Counted from the first letter of the stretch, positions 1-9,210 are shown. The stretch is 64,000 bases of DNA from Paraburkholderia caffeinitolerans (GCF_902859945.1 NZ_CADIKL010000006.1:209163-273162), one strand, 5' to 3'. The notes: generated by a model not told the origin, from the sequence alone. Numbers and translations are program-made.

Positions 1-1034
1 CGACGATCGCGCCTCGTGGACCAAACCTCGGATTCAGGCCGCAAGCAGCCTGCAATCCATTTCGGGGCGTGCGGTGCGAGGCGGGAATACGCACCAGCAT
101 CCATCGTCGTGGCGAAAGAAAAAGATCGCGCGCTTGCCGCTCGCCGCGCCGACCTCGACGTGCCGATGCTCACGAGGCCGCTGCCGCCGTCGCGCAGCGC
201 CTGCATGTCGTCGCGCTCGATGCGCGAGAGGTGGTGCGCATCGACGTCGGCGCGCCGTATCGCGAGCGCTTCGGCAATCCGTACGCGGTGATCCATCGCG
301 CGGACGCCGTGATCGGTTGCGACGGCGTGAAGTCGGCGGTGCGCCAGGCGCTGATTGGCGACGAGCCTCGTGTGACAGGCCATGTCGTCTACCGCGCCGT
401 GGTCGACGTGGAAAACATGCCGAAGGATTTGCAGATCAACGCGCCGGTGGTGTGGGCGGGGCCGCATTGCCACCTCGTGCATTACCCGTTGCGCGGCGGC
501 CGGCAATACAACCTCGTCGTCACGTTCCATAGCCGCGAAAAAGAGGAGTGGGGCGTGCGCGAGGGCAGCAAGGATGAAGTGCTGTCGTACTTCGACGGCA
601 TTCATCCGCTGCCGCATCAAATGCTCGATAGGCCGACCTCGTGGAAGCACTGGACAACCGCGGATCGCGATCCGGTAGAGCGCTGGAGCTTCGGCCGCGC
701 GACCTTGCTTGGCGACTCCGCGCATCCGATGACGCAGTACCTCGCGCAGGGCGCTTGCCAGGCGCTCGAAGATGCCGTGACGCTGGGCGCCGCCGTTGCG
801 GCAGCCGATGGCGATTTCGAGGCCGCGTTCAAGCGCTACGAGGCGGCGCACATTCCGCGCACGGCCTGCGTGCTGTATTCGGCGCGCGAGATGGGGCGCA
901 TTTATCACGCGAAGGGTGTCGAGCGGCTGGTGCGCAGCTCATTGTGGGTTGGCAGGACGCAGGAGCAGTTCCATGAAGCGCTGGCCTGGCTGCATGGGTG
1001 GCGCGCCGAGGATTGCCTGAAGGGCGTGGTCTGA
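1..1034 (+). pseudogene. Decayed 3-hydroxybenzoate 6-monooxygenase-like flavoprotein
   Basis: The C-terminal half reads as a class A FAD aromatic hydroxylase of the 3-hydroxybenzoate 6-hydroxylase/salicylate hydroxylase type. It keeps the DG motif (IGCDGVKS, about 310-335) and the GD motif (LLGDSAHP, about 708-731), which bind FAD. The N-terminal Rossmann GxGxxG motif is absent: recognisable homology starts near 213 and the sequence upstream matches nothing I know. A second lesion lies at about 297-305, where YAVIHRAD runs straight into AVIGCDG. In intact relatives these two RAD-containing segments are separated by roughly 50-60 residues, so an in-frame deletion is likely. Intact family members have about 400 residues. 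The missing FAD site makes activity very unlikely. The true 5' end may lie outside the window. Confidence 0.72.
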
Positions 1035-1093
1035 AAGATTCCAGAAAAATCAATGACTTGGCATAAGGTCTGATTTTTTTGCATATGTCCCTC

Positions 1094-1120
1094 TAAAGTT
1101 CCCTGGTGGGCGGTCGTTAC
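1094..1120 (+). promoter_or_regulatory. Sigma-28 (FliA) type promoter of fliC
   Basis: TAAAGTTC (1094-1101), an 11-nt spacer and GTCGTTAC (1113-1120) resemble the flagellar sigma-28 consensus TAAAGTTT-N11-GCCGATAA. The site lies about 95 bp upstream of the flagellin ATG, as expected for a late flagellar gene. Assignment is by consensus match only. Confidence 0.6.
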
Positions 1121-1215
1121 CCCAAACATGGCGGTCGAAACAACGCGTTTGACAGTCCGCCGACGCCACGGTCGCCGTGGCGCAAACGGGCTCAGTCCCA
1201 ATCAGGAGAATTTCC

Positions 1216-2634
1216 ATGCTCGGAATCAATAGCAACATCAACTCGCTCGTCGCGCAACAGAACCTGACCGGCTCGGGCAGCGCGCTGTCGCAAGCGATCA
1301 CGCGCCTCTCGTCGGGCAAGCGCATCAACAGCGCAGCGGACGATGCAGCGGGTCTGGCGATCTCGAACATCATGCAGACCCAGATCAACGGTCTGAACCA
1401 GGGCGTGTCGAACGCGAACGACGGCGTGTCGATGGTGCAAACGGCATCGAGCGGTTTGTCGTCGCTGACGAACAGCTTGCAGCGGATTCGCCAGCTTGCG
1501 ACGCAGGCATCGAACGGCAGCATGACCGATAGCGACCGCGCAGCGCTGCAACAGGAAGTTTCGCAGCAGATCCAGGAAGTGAACCGGATCGCGTCGCAAA
1601 CGACGTATAACGGCATGAACGTGCTGAACGGTTCGATGGGCAGCGTGTCGTTCCAGGTCGGTGCGAACGTCGGCCAGACGATCAGCCTGAATCTTTCCCA
1701 AAACGTGTCGGCCGCGTCGCTCGGTGGCGGTGCGGTGCAAGCTGGCAACACGGTGGCATCGCTGGCTGTTTCGCTCGATTCGAGCGGTGCGGCATGGAAT
1801 GCCAAGTCCTCGACGGGCACTGAGATCACGCAGTTGAACGTTCTCGCAGACGGCAAGGGCGGTTTCACGTATACCGATCAAAACGGCAATGCGCTCTCGT
1901 TCGACCCGACGGCGGCTGCAACGCCCCTGCTCAAAGTGACCAGCGGTTCACTCGGCATCGATTCCTCCGGCGCACTCGATGCGGCCACCGAGATGGGCGC
2001 AATCGATGCTGCAAACAAAACCAATTCGTTCACTGCCGGCACGACGCTTGGCACGATTTCTGGCCTTAACGTCGACCCGTCGACTGGCAATAACGCTGCC
2101 GCCGGTGCAAGCAATGCCATCACGTCGGTCACGGTGAAGTCGGACGGCAACACGGGCTACACATTCTGGGATCAGAATGGCAATCAGATTCCGGGTTCCA
2201 GCAAAGTCGTTACGACCGCGCTTGGCTATGACACGACGACTACGCCGCCGAGCTTCGGCGCAACCCCGGCTCTGACCGGGGCTACGCAGGCGTGGTCGGC
2301 CTCGTCGACCGCCACGACGCAAACTGTCGACCAGATCGACATCAGCACGCTCGCCGGCGCGAACAATGCTATCGAATCGATCGACGACGCGCTGAATACG
2401 GTCAACAACATGCAGGCAAACCTCGGCGCCGCGCAAAACCGCTTCACGGCGATCAGCACGTCGCAGCAAGCCCAGTCGACTGATCTGTCGAACGCCCAGT
2501 CGCAAATCCAGGACGCCAACTTCGCAGCGGAAACGGCCAACCTGAGCAAGGCGCAAGTGCTGCAGCAAGCCGGCATCTCGGTGCTCGCGCAAGCGAACTC
2601 GCAGCCGCAGCAGATCCTGAAGCTCCTGCAGTAA
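1216..2634 (+). CDS. fliC: Flagellin FliC
   Basis: Encodes the 472-aa filament subunit, secreted through the flagellar type III apparatus. The N-terminal D0/D1 region (MLGINSNINSLVAQQNL, then LSSGKRINSAADDAAGLAIS) and the C-terminal D1/D0 region (NLSKAQVLQQAGISVLAQAN, ending in LLQ) are classic flagellin. The central part, about residues 175-385, is the variable surface-exposed domain, rich in Gly, Ser, Thr and Ala. The ATG at 1216 is chosen because homology begins exactly there and AGGAGAA (1204-1210) sits just upstream; an in-frame start at 1177 would add 13 unrelated residues. A sigma-28 type promoter precedes it and a strong terminator follows, so it is probably monocistronic. Confidence 0.97.
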   Translation: MLGINSNINSLVAQQNLTGSGSALSQAITRLSSGKRINSAADDAAGLAISNIMQTQINGLNQGVSNANDGVSMVQTASSGLSSLTNSLQRIRQLATQASNGSMTDSDRAALQQEVSQQIQEVNRIASQTTYNGMNVLNGSMGSVSFQVGANVGQTISLNLSQNVSAASLGGGAVQAGNTVASLAVSLDSSGAAWNAKSSTGTEITQLNVLADGKGGFTYTDQNGNALSFDPTAAATPLLKVTSGSLGIDSSGALDAATEMGAIDAANKTNSFTAGTTLGTISGLNVDPSTGNNAAAGASNAITSVTVKSDGNTGYTFWDQNGNQIPGSSKVVTTALGYDTTTTPPSFGATPALTGATQAWSASSTATTQTVDQIDISTLAGANNAIESIDDALNTVNNMQANLGAAQNRFTAISTSQQAQSTDLSNAQSQIQDANFAAETANLSKAQVLQQAGISVLAQANSQPQQILKLLQ

Positions 2635-2705
2635 CAAGCGCTTCATGTGATTCAAGCAGTACGCGCCGCGCGCTCCGCCCGCCATACCCGGGGCGCGCGG
2701 CGCTT

Positions 2706-2741
2706 GCCAACCGGGAGGACAGCCTCCCGTTTGGCGTTTTT
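2706..2741 (+). terminator. Rho-independent terminator after fliC
   Basis: The arms GCCAACCGGGAGG (2706-2718) and CCTCCCGTTTGGC (2723-2735) pair with one mismatch around an ACAG loop. GTTTTT follows. It separates fliC from fliD. Confidence 0.85.
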
Positions 2742-2768
2742 AAATCTGAGCGGTATTTGAACCGATTC
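2741..2768 (+). promoter_or_regulatory. Possible sigma-28 promoter of fliD
   Basis: TAAA (2741-2744), a 16-nt spacer and ACCGATTC (2761-2768) partly match TAAA-N15-GCCGATAA. It lies directly after the fliC terminator and 31 bp before the fliD ATG. The spacer is one base longer than consensus. Confidence 0.42.
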
Positions 2769-2799
2769 ACCCGGCATCGCCGACGCACGGAGCCCCTTC

Positions 2800-4389
2800 A
2801 TGTCCACCGTATCCGGTACCTCGAACGCGAATCTGGCCTCCAGCGCTGCGGCGGCGGCCAACACCGCACTGCAGCAAGCCGCACAGTCCGTCATCAGCGG
2901 CTCGACCGGAAATTCGTCGATGGACGTGAACTCGCTTGTCACGGCGCTCGTGAATAGCAAGATCGCGGGCCAGGCGGCGACACTGTCCTCGCAGGCGCAA
3001 CTGGACAACACGCAGATCTCCGCATACGGCACGCTCTCGGCCGCGCTTTCGGCGCTGCAGGCAGGCCTAACCTCGCTCTCGAACGGCACCACGGTGAATG
3101 CCTTCACGGCGAACGCGAGCGGCTCGGGCATCGCGGCCACGGCGGCCAGCGGGGCAGTGGCCGGAACCTACTCGATCGACGTCGCGCAGATCGCGACCGC
3201 GCAGGTGCTCACATCGAAGGGTTATGGCTCGAGCCAACCGCTCGCAACGGTGCCGAGCACGATGACGCTGTCGATCGGCGGCGCGAGCACCACGATTTCG
3301 CTGAACAGCAGCAACAGCACGGTTTCCGGCATTGCGGCGGCGATCAACAGTGCGAGCAACAATCCCGGCGTGACGGCCACGGTCGTCAACGGCGCCGATG
3401 GCGCGCACCTCGTGCTGCACGCAAACGCAACCGGCTCGCAGAACGCCATCAGCATCCAGGTCAGCGATACGGCTACCGGCGACCCGCTGAACGGCCTGGC
3501 GGTGACCGGCAACCCCGGCACGTCGCTCAGCGGCAACGCGAGCGCGACCGGTGCGCAACTCAAGGCCAACCAGTCGACGCTCGGTAACGTGCTGACTTCC
3601 GGGACGCCGGCCACGCCCAACTGGACCCAGACGACCGCCGCGCAAGATGCTTATTTCACGATCGACGGGACCGGCGTGACCAGCGCGACGAACTCGGTGA
3701 CTTCCGCGCTCGCGGGCGTCACGCTGAGCCTGAGCGCCGCGTCGGTGGACGCCACGGGCTCGTCGCCGCAAACGCTCACGATCGCGCAGGACACGAGTTC
3801 GCAGTCGAATGCGATCAACAATTTCGTTACGCTCTACAACACGCTCGTGACGACCATGGGCACGCTCACCGCGTACAGCTCGACCGCGACTTCGCAGGGG
3901 CCGCTGCTAGGCGACTCCACGCTGAACCTCGTGCAAAACCAGTTGGCGTCGATCATCTCGAACGGTGTGAAGAACGGCAACACAAGCACGAGCCTCGCGA
4001 CAATCGGCGTGACGCTCAACGCCGACGGCTCGCTCTCGGTCGACAACACCGCGCTGAGCAGCGCGCTGCAGAACAACCAGGCCACGGTGGCCAAACTGTT
4101 CAGCTCGACCAACGGCGTCGCCGCGCAGTTGAACACCAATATCACGGGCTACCTGTCGAGCACCGGCCCGATCCAGACGCGCACCAACGCGATCAACACC
4201 GACCTCACGAATCTCTCGACGCAGCAGGCGTCGCTGGCAACGTATCAGTCGCAGCTCACCAGCATGTACAACGCGCAGTTCACGGCGCTCAATACGCTGA
4301 TGGCGACGATGAATAGCAACCAGCAATACCTCACGCAGCTATTCGGCGGACAGAACAGCGCCGGCGCGATGGCCACCAACAAGAATTGA
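2800..4389 (+). CDS. fliD: Flagellar hook-associated protein 2 (filament cap) FliD
   Basis: Encodes 529 aa, within the usual FliD size range. FliD forms the cap at the distal tip that folds incoming flagellin. The N-terminal domain carries the characteristic SSMDVNSLVTALVNSKI segment, in place of the common G-x-D-x-x-x-x-V-x-x-L signature, followed by long Ala/Ser/Thr-rich helices. The C-terminal region (SQLTSMYNAQFTALNTLMA, then NSNQQYLTQLFGG) is the typical FliD_C end. It lies between fliC and a FliT-like chaperone gene, the standard order in Burkholderiaceae. Confidence 0.93.
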   Translation: MSTVSGTSNANLASSAAAAANTALQQAAQSVISGSTGNSSMDVNSLVTALVNSKIAGQAATLSSQAQLDNTQISAYGTLSAALSALQAGLTSLSNGTTVNAFTANASGSGIAATAASGAVAGTYSIDVAQIATAQVLTSKGYGSSQPLATVPSTMTLSIGGASTTISLNSSNSTVSGIAAAINSASNNPGVTATVVNGADGAHLVLHANATGSQNAISIQVSDTATGDPLNGLAVTGNPGTSLSGNASATGAQLKANQSTLGNVLTSGTPATPNWTQTTAAQDAYFTIDGTGVTSATNSVTSALAGVTLSLSAASVDATGSSPQTLTIAQDTSSQSNAINNFVTLYNTLVTTMGTLTAYSSTATSQGPLLGDSTLNLVQNQLASIISNGVKNGNTSTSLATIGVTLNADGSLSVDNTALSSALQNNQATVAKLFSSTNGVAAQLNTNITGYLSSTGPIQTRTNAINTDLTNLSTQQASLATYQSQLTSMYNAQFTALNTLMATMNSNQQYLTQLFGGQNSAGAMATNKN

Positions 4390-4403
4390 CGAGGTCACTT
4401 GCC

Positions 4404-4703
4404 ATGCAAGCACTGGCGCAGATCGAACGCATCCGGCAGTTCACGAAAGACATCGAGCAGGCGGCCGCCGTGGGCGAATGGGAGCGCGCCGCGCAGCTCG
4501 CGAGCGAGCGCTCGCCGCTGCTCATGGCGCTTTCCGCGCAGCAATCGGCTGGCGCGCTTGCCACACTCCGGGAAATCCAGGCGATCGACCTGCGCATCGC
4601 CGAGGCCGCGCAAGCCGCCCAGGGGAGCTTGACCGCCGAATACCGCACGGCCATGCAGGCCACCCGCAACGCCAATCAGTATCAGCGTATCGCTCAGTTC
4701 TGA
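4404..4703 (+). CDS. fliT: Flagellar export chaperone FliT-like protein
   Basis: Encodes 99 aa, predicted almost wholly helical and rich in Ala, Glu and Gln, directly behind fliD. FliT chaperones bind the C-terminus of FliD before export and in enterics also affect FlhDC. The identification rests on size, helix pattern (MQALAQIERIRQFTKDIEQA, WERAAQLASERSPLL) and position, because FliT sequences diverge strongly. The ATG at 4404 with GACGAGG upstream is preferred over an in-frame TTG at 4386 that overlaps the fliD stop. Probably co-transcribed with fliD. Confidence 0.75.
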   Translation: MQALAQIERIRQFTKDIEQAAAVGEWERAAQLASERSPLLMALSAQQSAGALATLREIQAIDLRIAEAAQAAQGSLTAEYRTAMQATRNANQYQRIAQF

Positions 4704-4710
4704 GCGCGAG

Positions 4711-4728
4711 GGCGGCGCACGCCGCCCC
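4711..4728 (+). terminator. GC hairpin after fliT
   Basis: GGGCGGC (4711-4717) and GCCGCCC (4722-4728) form a perfect 7-bp stem with a GCAC loop. There is no U-tract, so it is a weak or Rho-assisted terminator at best. Confidence 0.35.
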
Positions 4729-4946
4729 CCCAATCCGTCTCAATGCGCGTCCCAATTCGCGCTCCAATCCCGACCCAATTCTCACCAATGGGGTATCTCC
4801 CGATACCTCACCCGCCTCGCGCGACCTCGTTGAATCCCCCATTTCCTCGGGCTTGATGACTAAAGCGCATCAGGTCGTGCATAGATATCGGTTGATGCCG
4901 CTCCGGCGGCTGCCGACAATGCCACTACATCTTCAAAACACATCAG
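4729..4946. other. Gene-free stretch upstream of the dehydrogenase
   Basis: No credible gene or RNA is visible. The repeated CCCAATTC-like phrases near 4750-4790 look like degenerate simple sequence. Confidence 0.4.
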
Positions 4947-4960
4947 TTTCCGATACGAAA
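4947..4960. promoter_or_regulatory. Palindromic operator-like site 1 (TTTC...GAAA)
   Basis: TTTCCGATACGAAA. Its reverse complement, TTTCGTATCGGAAA, differs by one or two bases from the site at 5050-5063 and from the site at 22092-22105. The centres of sites 1 and 2 are 103 bp apart, close to ten helical turns. Likely a regulator-binding site; the regulator is not known. Confidence 0.5.
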
Positions 4961-5049
4961 TTTTTGGGAAGCGCAGCGGCTACGGCTTGCCGTGCCTGGG
5001 ACATTGCCCCGGGTTCGGTCTGCGTGTATAGTCAGCGGCAGCATCAATA

Positions 5050-5063
5050 TTTCCTATCGGAAA
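5050..5063. promoter_or_regulatory. Palindromic operator-like site 2 (TTTCC-N4-GGAAA)
   Basis: TTTCCTATCGGAAA is a perfect TTTCC/GGAAA inverted repeat. It ends 18 bp before the GTG start of the dehydrogenase gene, overlapping the expected leader. It belongs to the same motif family as 4947-4960, 22092-22105 and 22124-22137. Confidence 0.55.
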
Positions 5064-5081
5064 CATCGACGAGGTCTCCCA

Positions 5082-6581
5082 GTGAACGCATCCACCATCC
5101 TTTCGGAACTTGGCATTTCCCATCTCGCCGAGGCCGGCGACATCGCCGTGCATTCGCCCATCAATGGCGAACTGATTGGCCGCGTGGCGAGCCAGTCCGT
5201 CGCCGAGGCCGACGCCGCGCTGGCGAAGGCTCACGAAGCTTTCAAGGTCTGGCGCAACGTGCCGGCGCCGCGACGCGGAGAACTGGTGCGCGTGCTCGGC
5301 AACAAGCTGCGCGAGCGCAAGGCCGCTCTGGGCGCCATCATCACGCTCGAGACCGGCAAGATTCTTCAGGAAGGGCTGGGCGAAGTGCAGGAAATGATCG
5401 ACATCTGCGACTTCGCGGTGGGCCTGTCGCGTCAACTGTACGGCTTGACCATTGCTTCGGAGCGCCCCGGCCACCGCATGGCCGAAAGCTGGCATCCGAT
5501 GGGTGTGTGCACGGTGATCTCGGCGTTCAACTTTCCGGCGGCCGTGTGGTCGTGGAATGCCGCGCTCGCACTGGTGTGCGGCAACGCGGTGATCTGGAAG
5601 CCTTCGGAAAAGACGCCGCTGACCGCATTGGCCGTCGACAAGATTCTGCAGGACGCGCTCAAGGAATTCGGCGGCGCGCCCGAAGGGCTTACGAGCCTCG
5701 TGACCGGCGGTCGCGACGTAGGCGCGAAGCTGGTGGCCGACCCGCGCTCGAACATAGTGAGCGCCACGGGCAGCACCGAAATGGGCCGTGCGGTGGGCGT
5801 GGAAGTCGCGCGCCGCTTTGGCCGCACGATTCTGGAACTCGGCGGCAACAACGCGGGCATCGTTTCGGGCACCGCGGATATGGAGCTTGCGCTGCGCGGC
5901 ATCCTGTTCTCGGCGGTCGGCACCGCGGGCCAGCGCTGCACGTCGCTGCGCCGCCTGTTCGTTCACGAGAGCGTTTATGAGCAGACCGTGGAGCGCCTGA
6001 AGACGTTCTACGGCAAGGTGTCGATCGGCAACCCGCTGGAGCAGGGCACGCTGATGGGGCCGCTCATCGACGAGCAATCGTTCAAGCGCATGCAGGCCGC
6101 GCTGGAAAAGGCCCGTAGCGAAGGTGGCAAGGTCTTTGGCGGTGAGCGCCATGTGGTCGCGGGCAATGAAAAGGGCTTCTATGTGCGCCCGGCCATCGTG
6201 GAGATGCCCGCACAAACCGAGGTCGTGCTTACCGAGACCTTCGCGCCCATTCTTTACGTGCTCAAGTACAGCCGCTTCGAGGACGCCATCGAGGCCAACA
6301 ACGCCGCGCACCACGGCCTGTCGTCGTGCGTGTTCACGACCGACCTGCGCGAGAGCGAGCGTTTCCTTTCGGCATCGGGCAGCGACTGCGGCATTGCCAA
6401 TGTGAACATTGGCCCGAGCGGCGCGGAAATCGGCGGCGCATTCGGCGGTGAGAAAGAAACCGGCGGCGGCCGCGAATCGGGCTCGGATGCGTGGAAGGCC
6501 TATATGCGGCGCGCGACCAACACGGTGAACTTCTCGTCGGCGCTGCCGCTTGCACAAGGCATCGACTTCAACATCGACTAA
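5082..6581 (+). CDS. amaB: Alpha-aminoadipate semialdehyde (piperideine-6-carboxylate) dehydrogenase, ALDH7 family
   Basis: Encodes a 499-aa NAD(P)-dependent aldehyde dehydrogenase resembling ALDH7A1/AmaB, which oxidises alpha-aminoadipate semialdehyde (in equilibrium with piperideine-6-carboxylate) to alpha-aminoadipate in lysine and pipecolate catabolism. Family marks include GVCTVISAFNFPAAVWSWNA near residues 141-160, the catalytic glutamate in LELGGNN (E252) and the catalytic cysteine in GQRCTS (C286). The start is the GTG at 5082 with GACGAGG upstream; the reading frame is open further upstream but that part is not conserved. The gene sits 25 bp before an FAD amine/amino-acid oxidase gene, which could supply its substrate. 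The symbol rests on family resemblance. Confidence 0.82.
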   Translation: MNASTILSELGISHLAEAGDIAVHSPINGELIGRVASQSVAEADAALAKAHEAFKVWRNVPAPRRGELVRVLGNKLRERKAALGAIITLETGKILQEGLGEVQEMIDICDFAVGLSRQLYGLTIASERPGHRMAESWHPMGVCTVISAFNFPAAVWSWNAALALVCGNAVIWKPSEKTPLTALAVDKILQDALKEFGGAPEGLTSLVTGGRDVGAKLVADPRSNIVSATGSTEMGRAVGVEVARRFGRTILELGGNNAGIVSGTADMELALRGILFSAVGTAGQRCTSLRRLFVHESVYEQTVERLKTFYGKVSIGNPLEQGTLMGPLIDEQSFKRMQAALEKARSEGGKVFGGERHVVAGNEKGFYVRPAIVEMPAQTEVVLTETFAPILYVLKYSRFEDAIEANNAAHHGLSSCVFTTDLRESERFLSASGSDCGIANVNIGPSGAEIGGAFGGEKETGGGRESGSDAWKAYMRRATNTVNFSSALPLAQGIDFNID

Positions 6582-6606
6582 AAAAATTCGCAATCTGGAG
6601 CGAGTC

Positions 6607-7779
6607 GTGAGCGCAAAAGTCGTAATTGTTGGCGGCGGGGTGATCGGTAGCTCTATTGCGTACTTCTTGCGCGCAACGGACCCCACGATGGGTGTAACAG
6701 TCATCGAGCGGGATCCGAGTTATGCGAGGTCGTCGTCGGCGTTGTCGGCGGCCTCGATCCGGCAGCAGTTCTCCACGCCGCTGTCGATTCAGATGTCGCT
6801 GTATGGCATCGAATTTCTCCGCGACATCGGCGAGCGTCTTGCGGTGGACGGCCACAAGCCGTCCATCGATTTGCACGAGGGCGGCTATCTGTTTCTCGCC
6901 ACGCCCTCGGGCGAGGCCACGCTGCGCGAGAACCATGCGCTGCAAACGCGCCTGGGTGCGGATATCGCGCTGCTTGCGCCGGACGTGCTGAAGCAAAAGT
7001 TTCCTTGGCTGAACGTGGACGATATTGCCGCTGGCGCTTACGGCGTTAGCGGCGAAGGCTGGTTCGATGGCTACGGGCTCGTGCAGGCACTGCGCAAAAA
7101 GGCGCAGGCGCTGGGCGCGCGCTATGTGGCGGCGGACGTGAACGGCGTCGAACTCGATGGCCGCAAGGTCACGCACGTGCTGGCGAGCAACGGCGAGCGT
7201 TATGCCTGCGATACGCTCGTGAACGCCGCTGGCGCGTGGGCGCGCCGCGTCGCCGAAATGATGGGCATCGACATTCCGGTGTACGCGCGGCGGCGTAGCA
7301 TTTTCAATGTGTCGTCGCCGGCGCGCCTCGCGAATAGCCCGCTGCTCATCGATCCCACCGGCGTTTACTTCCGGCCTGAAGGCACGACGTACATCACTGG
7401 AACCTCGCCGGGCGAAGCGAACGACCCGAACGATCTCCCGCTCGACGAAGTCGATCACACTCTGTTCGACGAAGTCATCTGGCCGACGCTGGCACACCGG
7501 GTGCCGGGATTCGAGGCGCTGCGCGTCGAGCATTGCTGGTCCGGCTACTACGAATACAACGTGTTCGATCACAACGCGATCATCGGCTATCACCCGGCGA
7601 TCGAAAACTGCGTGTTCGCCAATGGCTATAGCGGCCACGGCTTGCAGCAGGGGCCGGCAACGGGGCGCGGCGTGAGCGAACTCATTATCGGCGGCAAGTA
7701 CGCGAGCCTCGATCTGTCTTCGCTAAGCTGGGACCGCGTGCTGGAGAACCGTCCCATCGTCGAAAAGAACGTCGTGTAG
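6607..7779 (+). CDS. FAD-dependent oxidoreductase, DAO family (candidate L-pipecolate/amino-acid oxidase)
   Basis: Encodes 390 aa with the N-terminal dinucleotide-binding motif VVIVGGGVIGSS and an ERD acidic residue ending the second strand. The C-terminal part carries WSGYYEYNVFDHNAIIG and ANGYSGHGLQQGPATGRG, typical of the D-amino-acid/sarcosine oxidase fold and FOXRED1-like proteins. The start is the GTG at 6607 with GGAG (6597-6600) upstream. Downstream of an ALDH7-type gene it is a good candidate for oxidising pipecolate or a similar cyclic imino acid to piperideine-6-carboxylate, as AmaA does in Pseudomonas. Substrate is inference; sarcosine- or other amine-oxidase activity cannot be excluded. 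Confidence 0.78.
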   Translation: MSAKVVIVGGGVIGSSIAYFLRATDPTMGVTVIERDPSYARSSSALSAASIRQQFSTPLSIQMSLYGIEFLRDIGERLAVDGHKPSIDLHEGGYLFLATPSGEATLRENHALQTRLGADIALLAPDVLKQKFPWLNVDDIAAGAYGVSGEGWFDGYGLVQALRKKAQALGARYVAADVNGVELDGRKVTHVLASNGERYACDTLVNAAGAWARRVAEMMGIDIPVYARRRSIFNVSSPARLANSPLLIDPTGVYFRPEGTTYITGTSPGEANDPNDLPLDEVDHTLFDEVIWPTLAHRVPGFEALRVEHCWSGYYEYNVFDHNAIIGYHPAIENCVFANGYSGHGLQQGPATGRGVSELIIGGKYASLDLSSLSWDRVLENRPIVEKNVV

Positions 7780-7800
7780 TTTGGGCGTATTCACCCTTCC

Positions 7801-9021
7801 TTACTGGACTTGCTGGCCGGCGCTTTTTGACGCTTCCTCGTGCTTGAAGCGCAACGCCAGCCAGCAAATTCCCACGCCTAGCCCGCCCACGAGGCCGCCA
7901 AACGTGCCGGTCCACGGCAGCCCGAAATCGCGGGCGATATGGTTGCCCAGCAGCGCACCGGCGCCAATGCCCACGTTATACAGACCTGAATAGATCGACA
8001 CGGCGAGATCCGTTGCCTCGGGCGCGAGCTTCAAAATCCACGCCTGCATCGCAAGGCCGAAGCACACGATCGATCCACCCCAGACCACGGTGTGTACGGA
8101 TAGCGTGACGATGCCGAGCGCGCACGGAAACAGGACCAGTAGGCACGCGGCCAGCGTAACGATCGACGCCAGAAGGAATTGTTTCGGATGCCTTGGGAAA
8201 ATGCGATTAAAGCAAATCGCAGCGGGAATCCCGGCGCTGCCGAACAACACCAGGATATAGGTAATGCGGCTTTCGCTCGCGTGATTGACGCCCTGAATGA
8301 ACGGCTCGATATACGTATAGGACGTAAAGTGCGCGGAGATGACGAGAATCGTGATCAGGTAGAGCAGGGCGAGCGTCGGCTTTCTGAATAGCGTGGGCAG
8401 ATTCCTGAGCGAACCCGATTGCAGGCTCTGAACCTCGGGCAGGGTGGCGCGCAACATCAGCAAGACGATGGCCGCCACGCCCGCGATCGCGAGAAACGTG
8501 ACGCGCCAGCCCAGCGTTTCGCCAATCACGCGCCCAAGCGGAATGCCTGCCACCATGGCAATCGAGGTTCCCATCGCGAGCAGGCCGAGCGCCTGGCCTT
8601 TCTTTGACGGCGGCGCGATCCTTACCACGAGCGAGACCGAGATCGACCAGAAGATCGCGTGTGCGCAGGCAATGCCCAATCGGCCCACAATCAGCGAGGG
8701 AAAATTCCAGGCGACCGAGGTGACGACGTGACTGACGATGAACAGCACGAACACGCCGGTCAGCAGTTTGCGGCGCTCGACGGCGCGCGTGAGCACGGTC
8801 AGCGGAAGCGACACCACGGCCACCGTCCATGCATAAATCGTCAGCATGAGGCCGACGTTGGTGGCCTGCATGTGAAGGCTGTCGCCAATCGCGCTGAGCA
8901 GCGCGACGGGCACGAATTCGGTGGTATTGAAAATAAAAGCGGAAAGGGCCAATGCCATCACACCCCACCAGGAGTGTTCGGAAAGCGCCAGTTCAGGTTT
9001 GGACATACCCAGATCAGACAA
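7801..9021 (-). CDS. sotB: SotB-like MFS exporter (sugar/arabinose efflux family)
   Basis: Encodes 406 aa with about 12 hydrophobic segments in the inner membrane. The N-terminal AFIFNTTEFVPVALLS, then MLTIYAWTVAVVSLPL and VERRKLL, closely follow E. coli SotB, an MFS drug:H+ antiporter-1 family member that exports arabinose and IPTG. The second half has SYTYIEPFIQGV and the late SGLYNVGIGAGALLGN motif. The first ATG is at 9021; a second in-frame ATG at 9006 is also possible. A LysR gene is divergent across 189 bp, suggesting local control. Physiological substrate is unknown. Confidence 0.85.
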   Translation of the reverse strand: MSDLGMSKPELALSEHSWWGVMALALSAFIFNTTEFVPVALLSAIGDSLHMQATNVGLMLTIYAWTVAVVSLPLTVLTRAVERRKLLTGVFVLFIVSHVVTSVAWNFPSLIVGRLGIACAHAIFWSISVSLVVRIAPPSKKGQALGLLAMGTSIAMVAGIPLGRVIGETLGWRVTFLAIAGVAAIVLLMLRATLPEVQSLQSGSLRNLPTLFRKPTLALLYLITILVISAHFTSYTYIEPFIQGVNHASESRITYILVLFGSAGIPAAICFNRIFPRHPKQFLLASIVTLAACLLVLFPCALGIVTLSVHTVVWGGSIVCFGLAMQAWILKLAPEATDLAVSIYSGLYNVGIGAGALLGNHIARDFGLPWTGTFGGLVGGLGVGICWLALRFKHEEASKSAGQQVQ

Positions 9022-9210
9022 AAAACGACGAACGCGAATTATCGCGCGTATTGAGTCGTTTACTCCGGAGCGCGTGCGCAGGCGGTGAGATACGGTGAGA
9101 AACGGTGCGAGCCGGCCCGCCGTGCGGGCATGAATGGTAAGCTTGCCGGTGTCAGATCGCCGGGGTCCGGAAAATCCGGCGCCCCATGCCTACCCTGTTT
9201 CTTTCATCAG

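Noticed and set aside
4478..5980. 500-aa open frame from fliT into the dehydrogenase gene
   Set aside because: Arg/His-rich shadow frame overlapping two recognisable genes.
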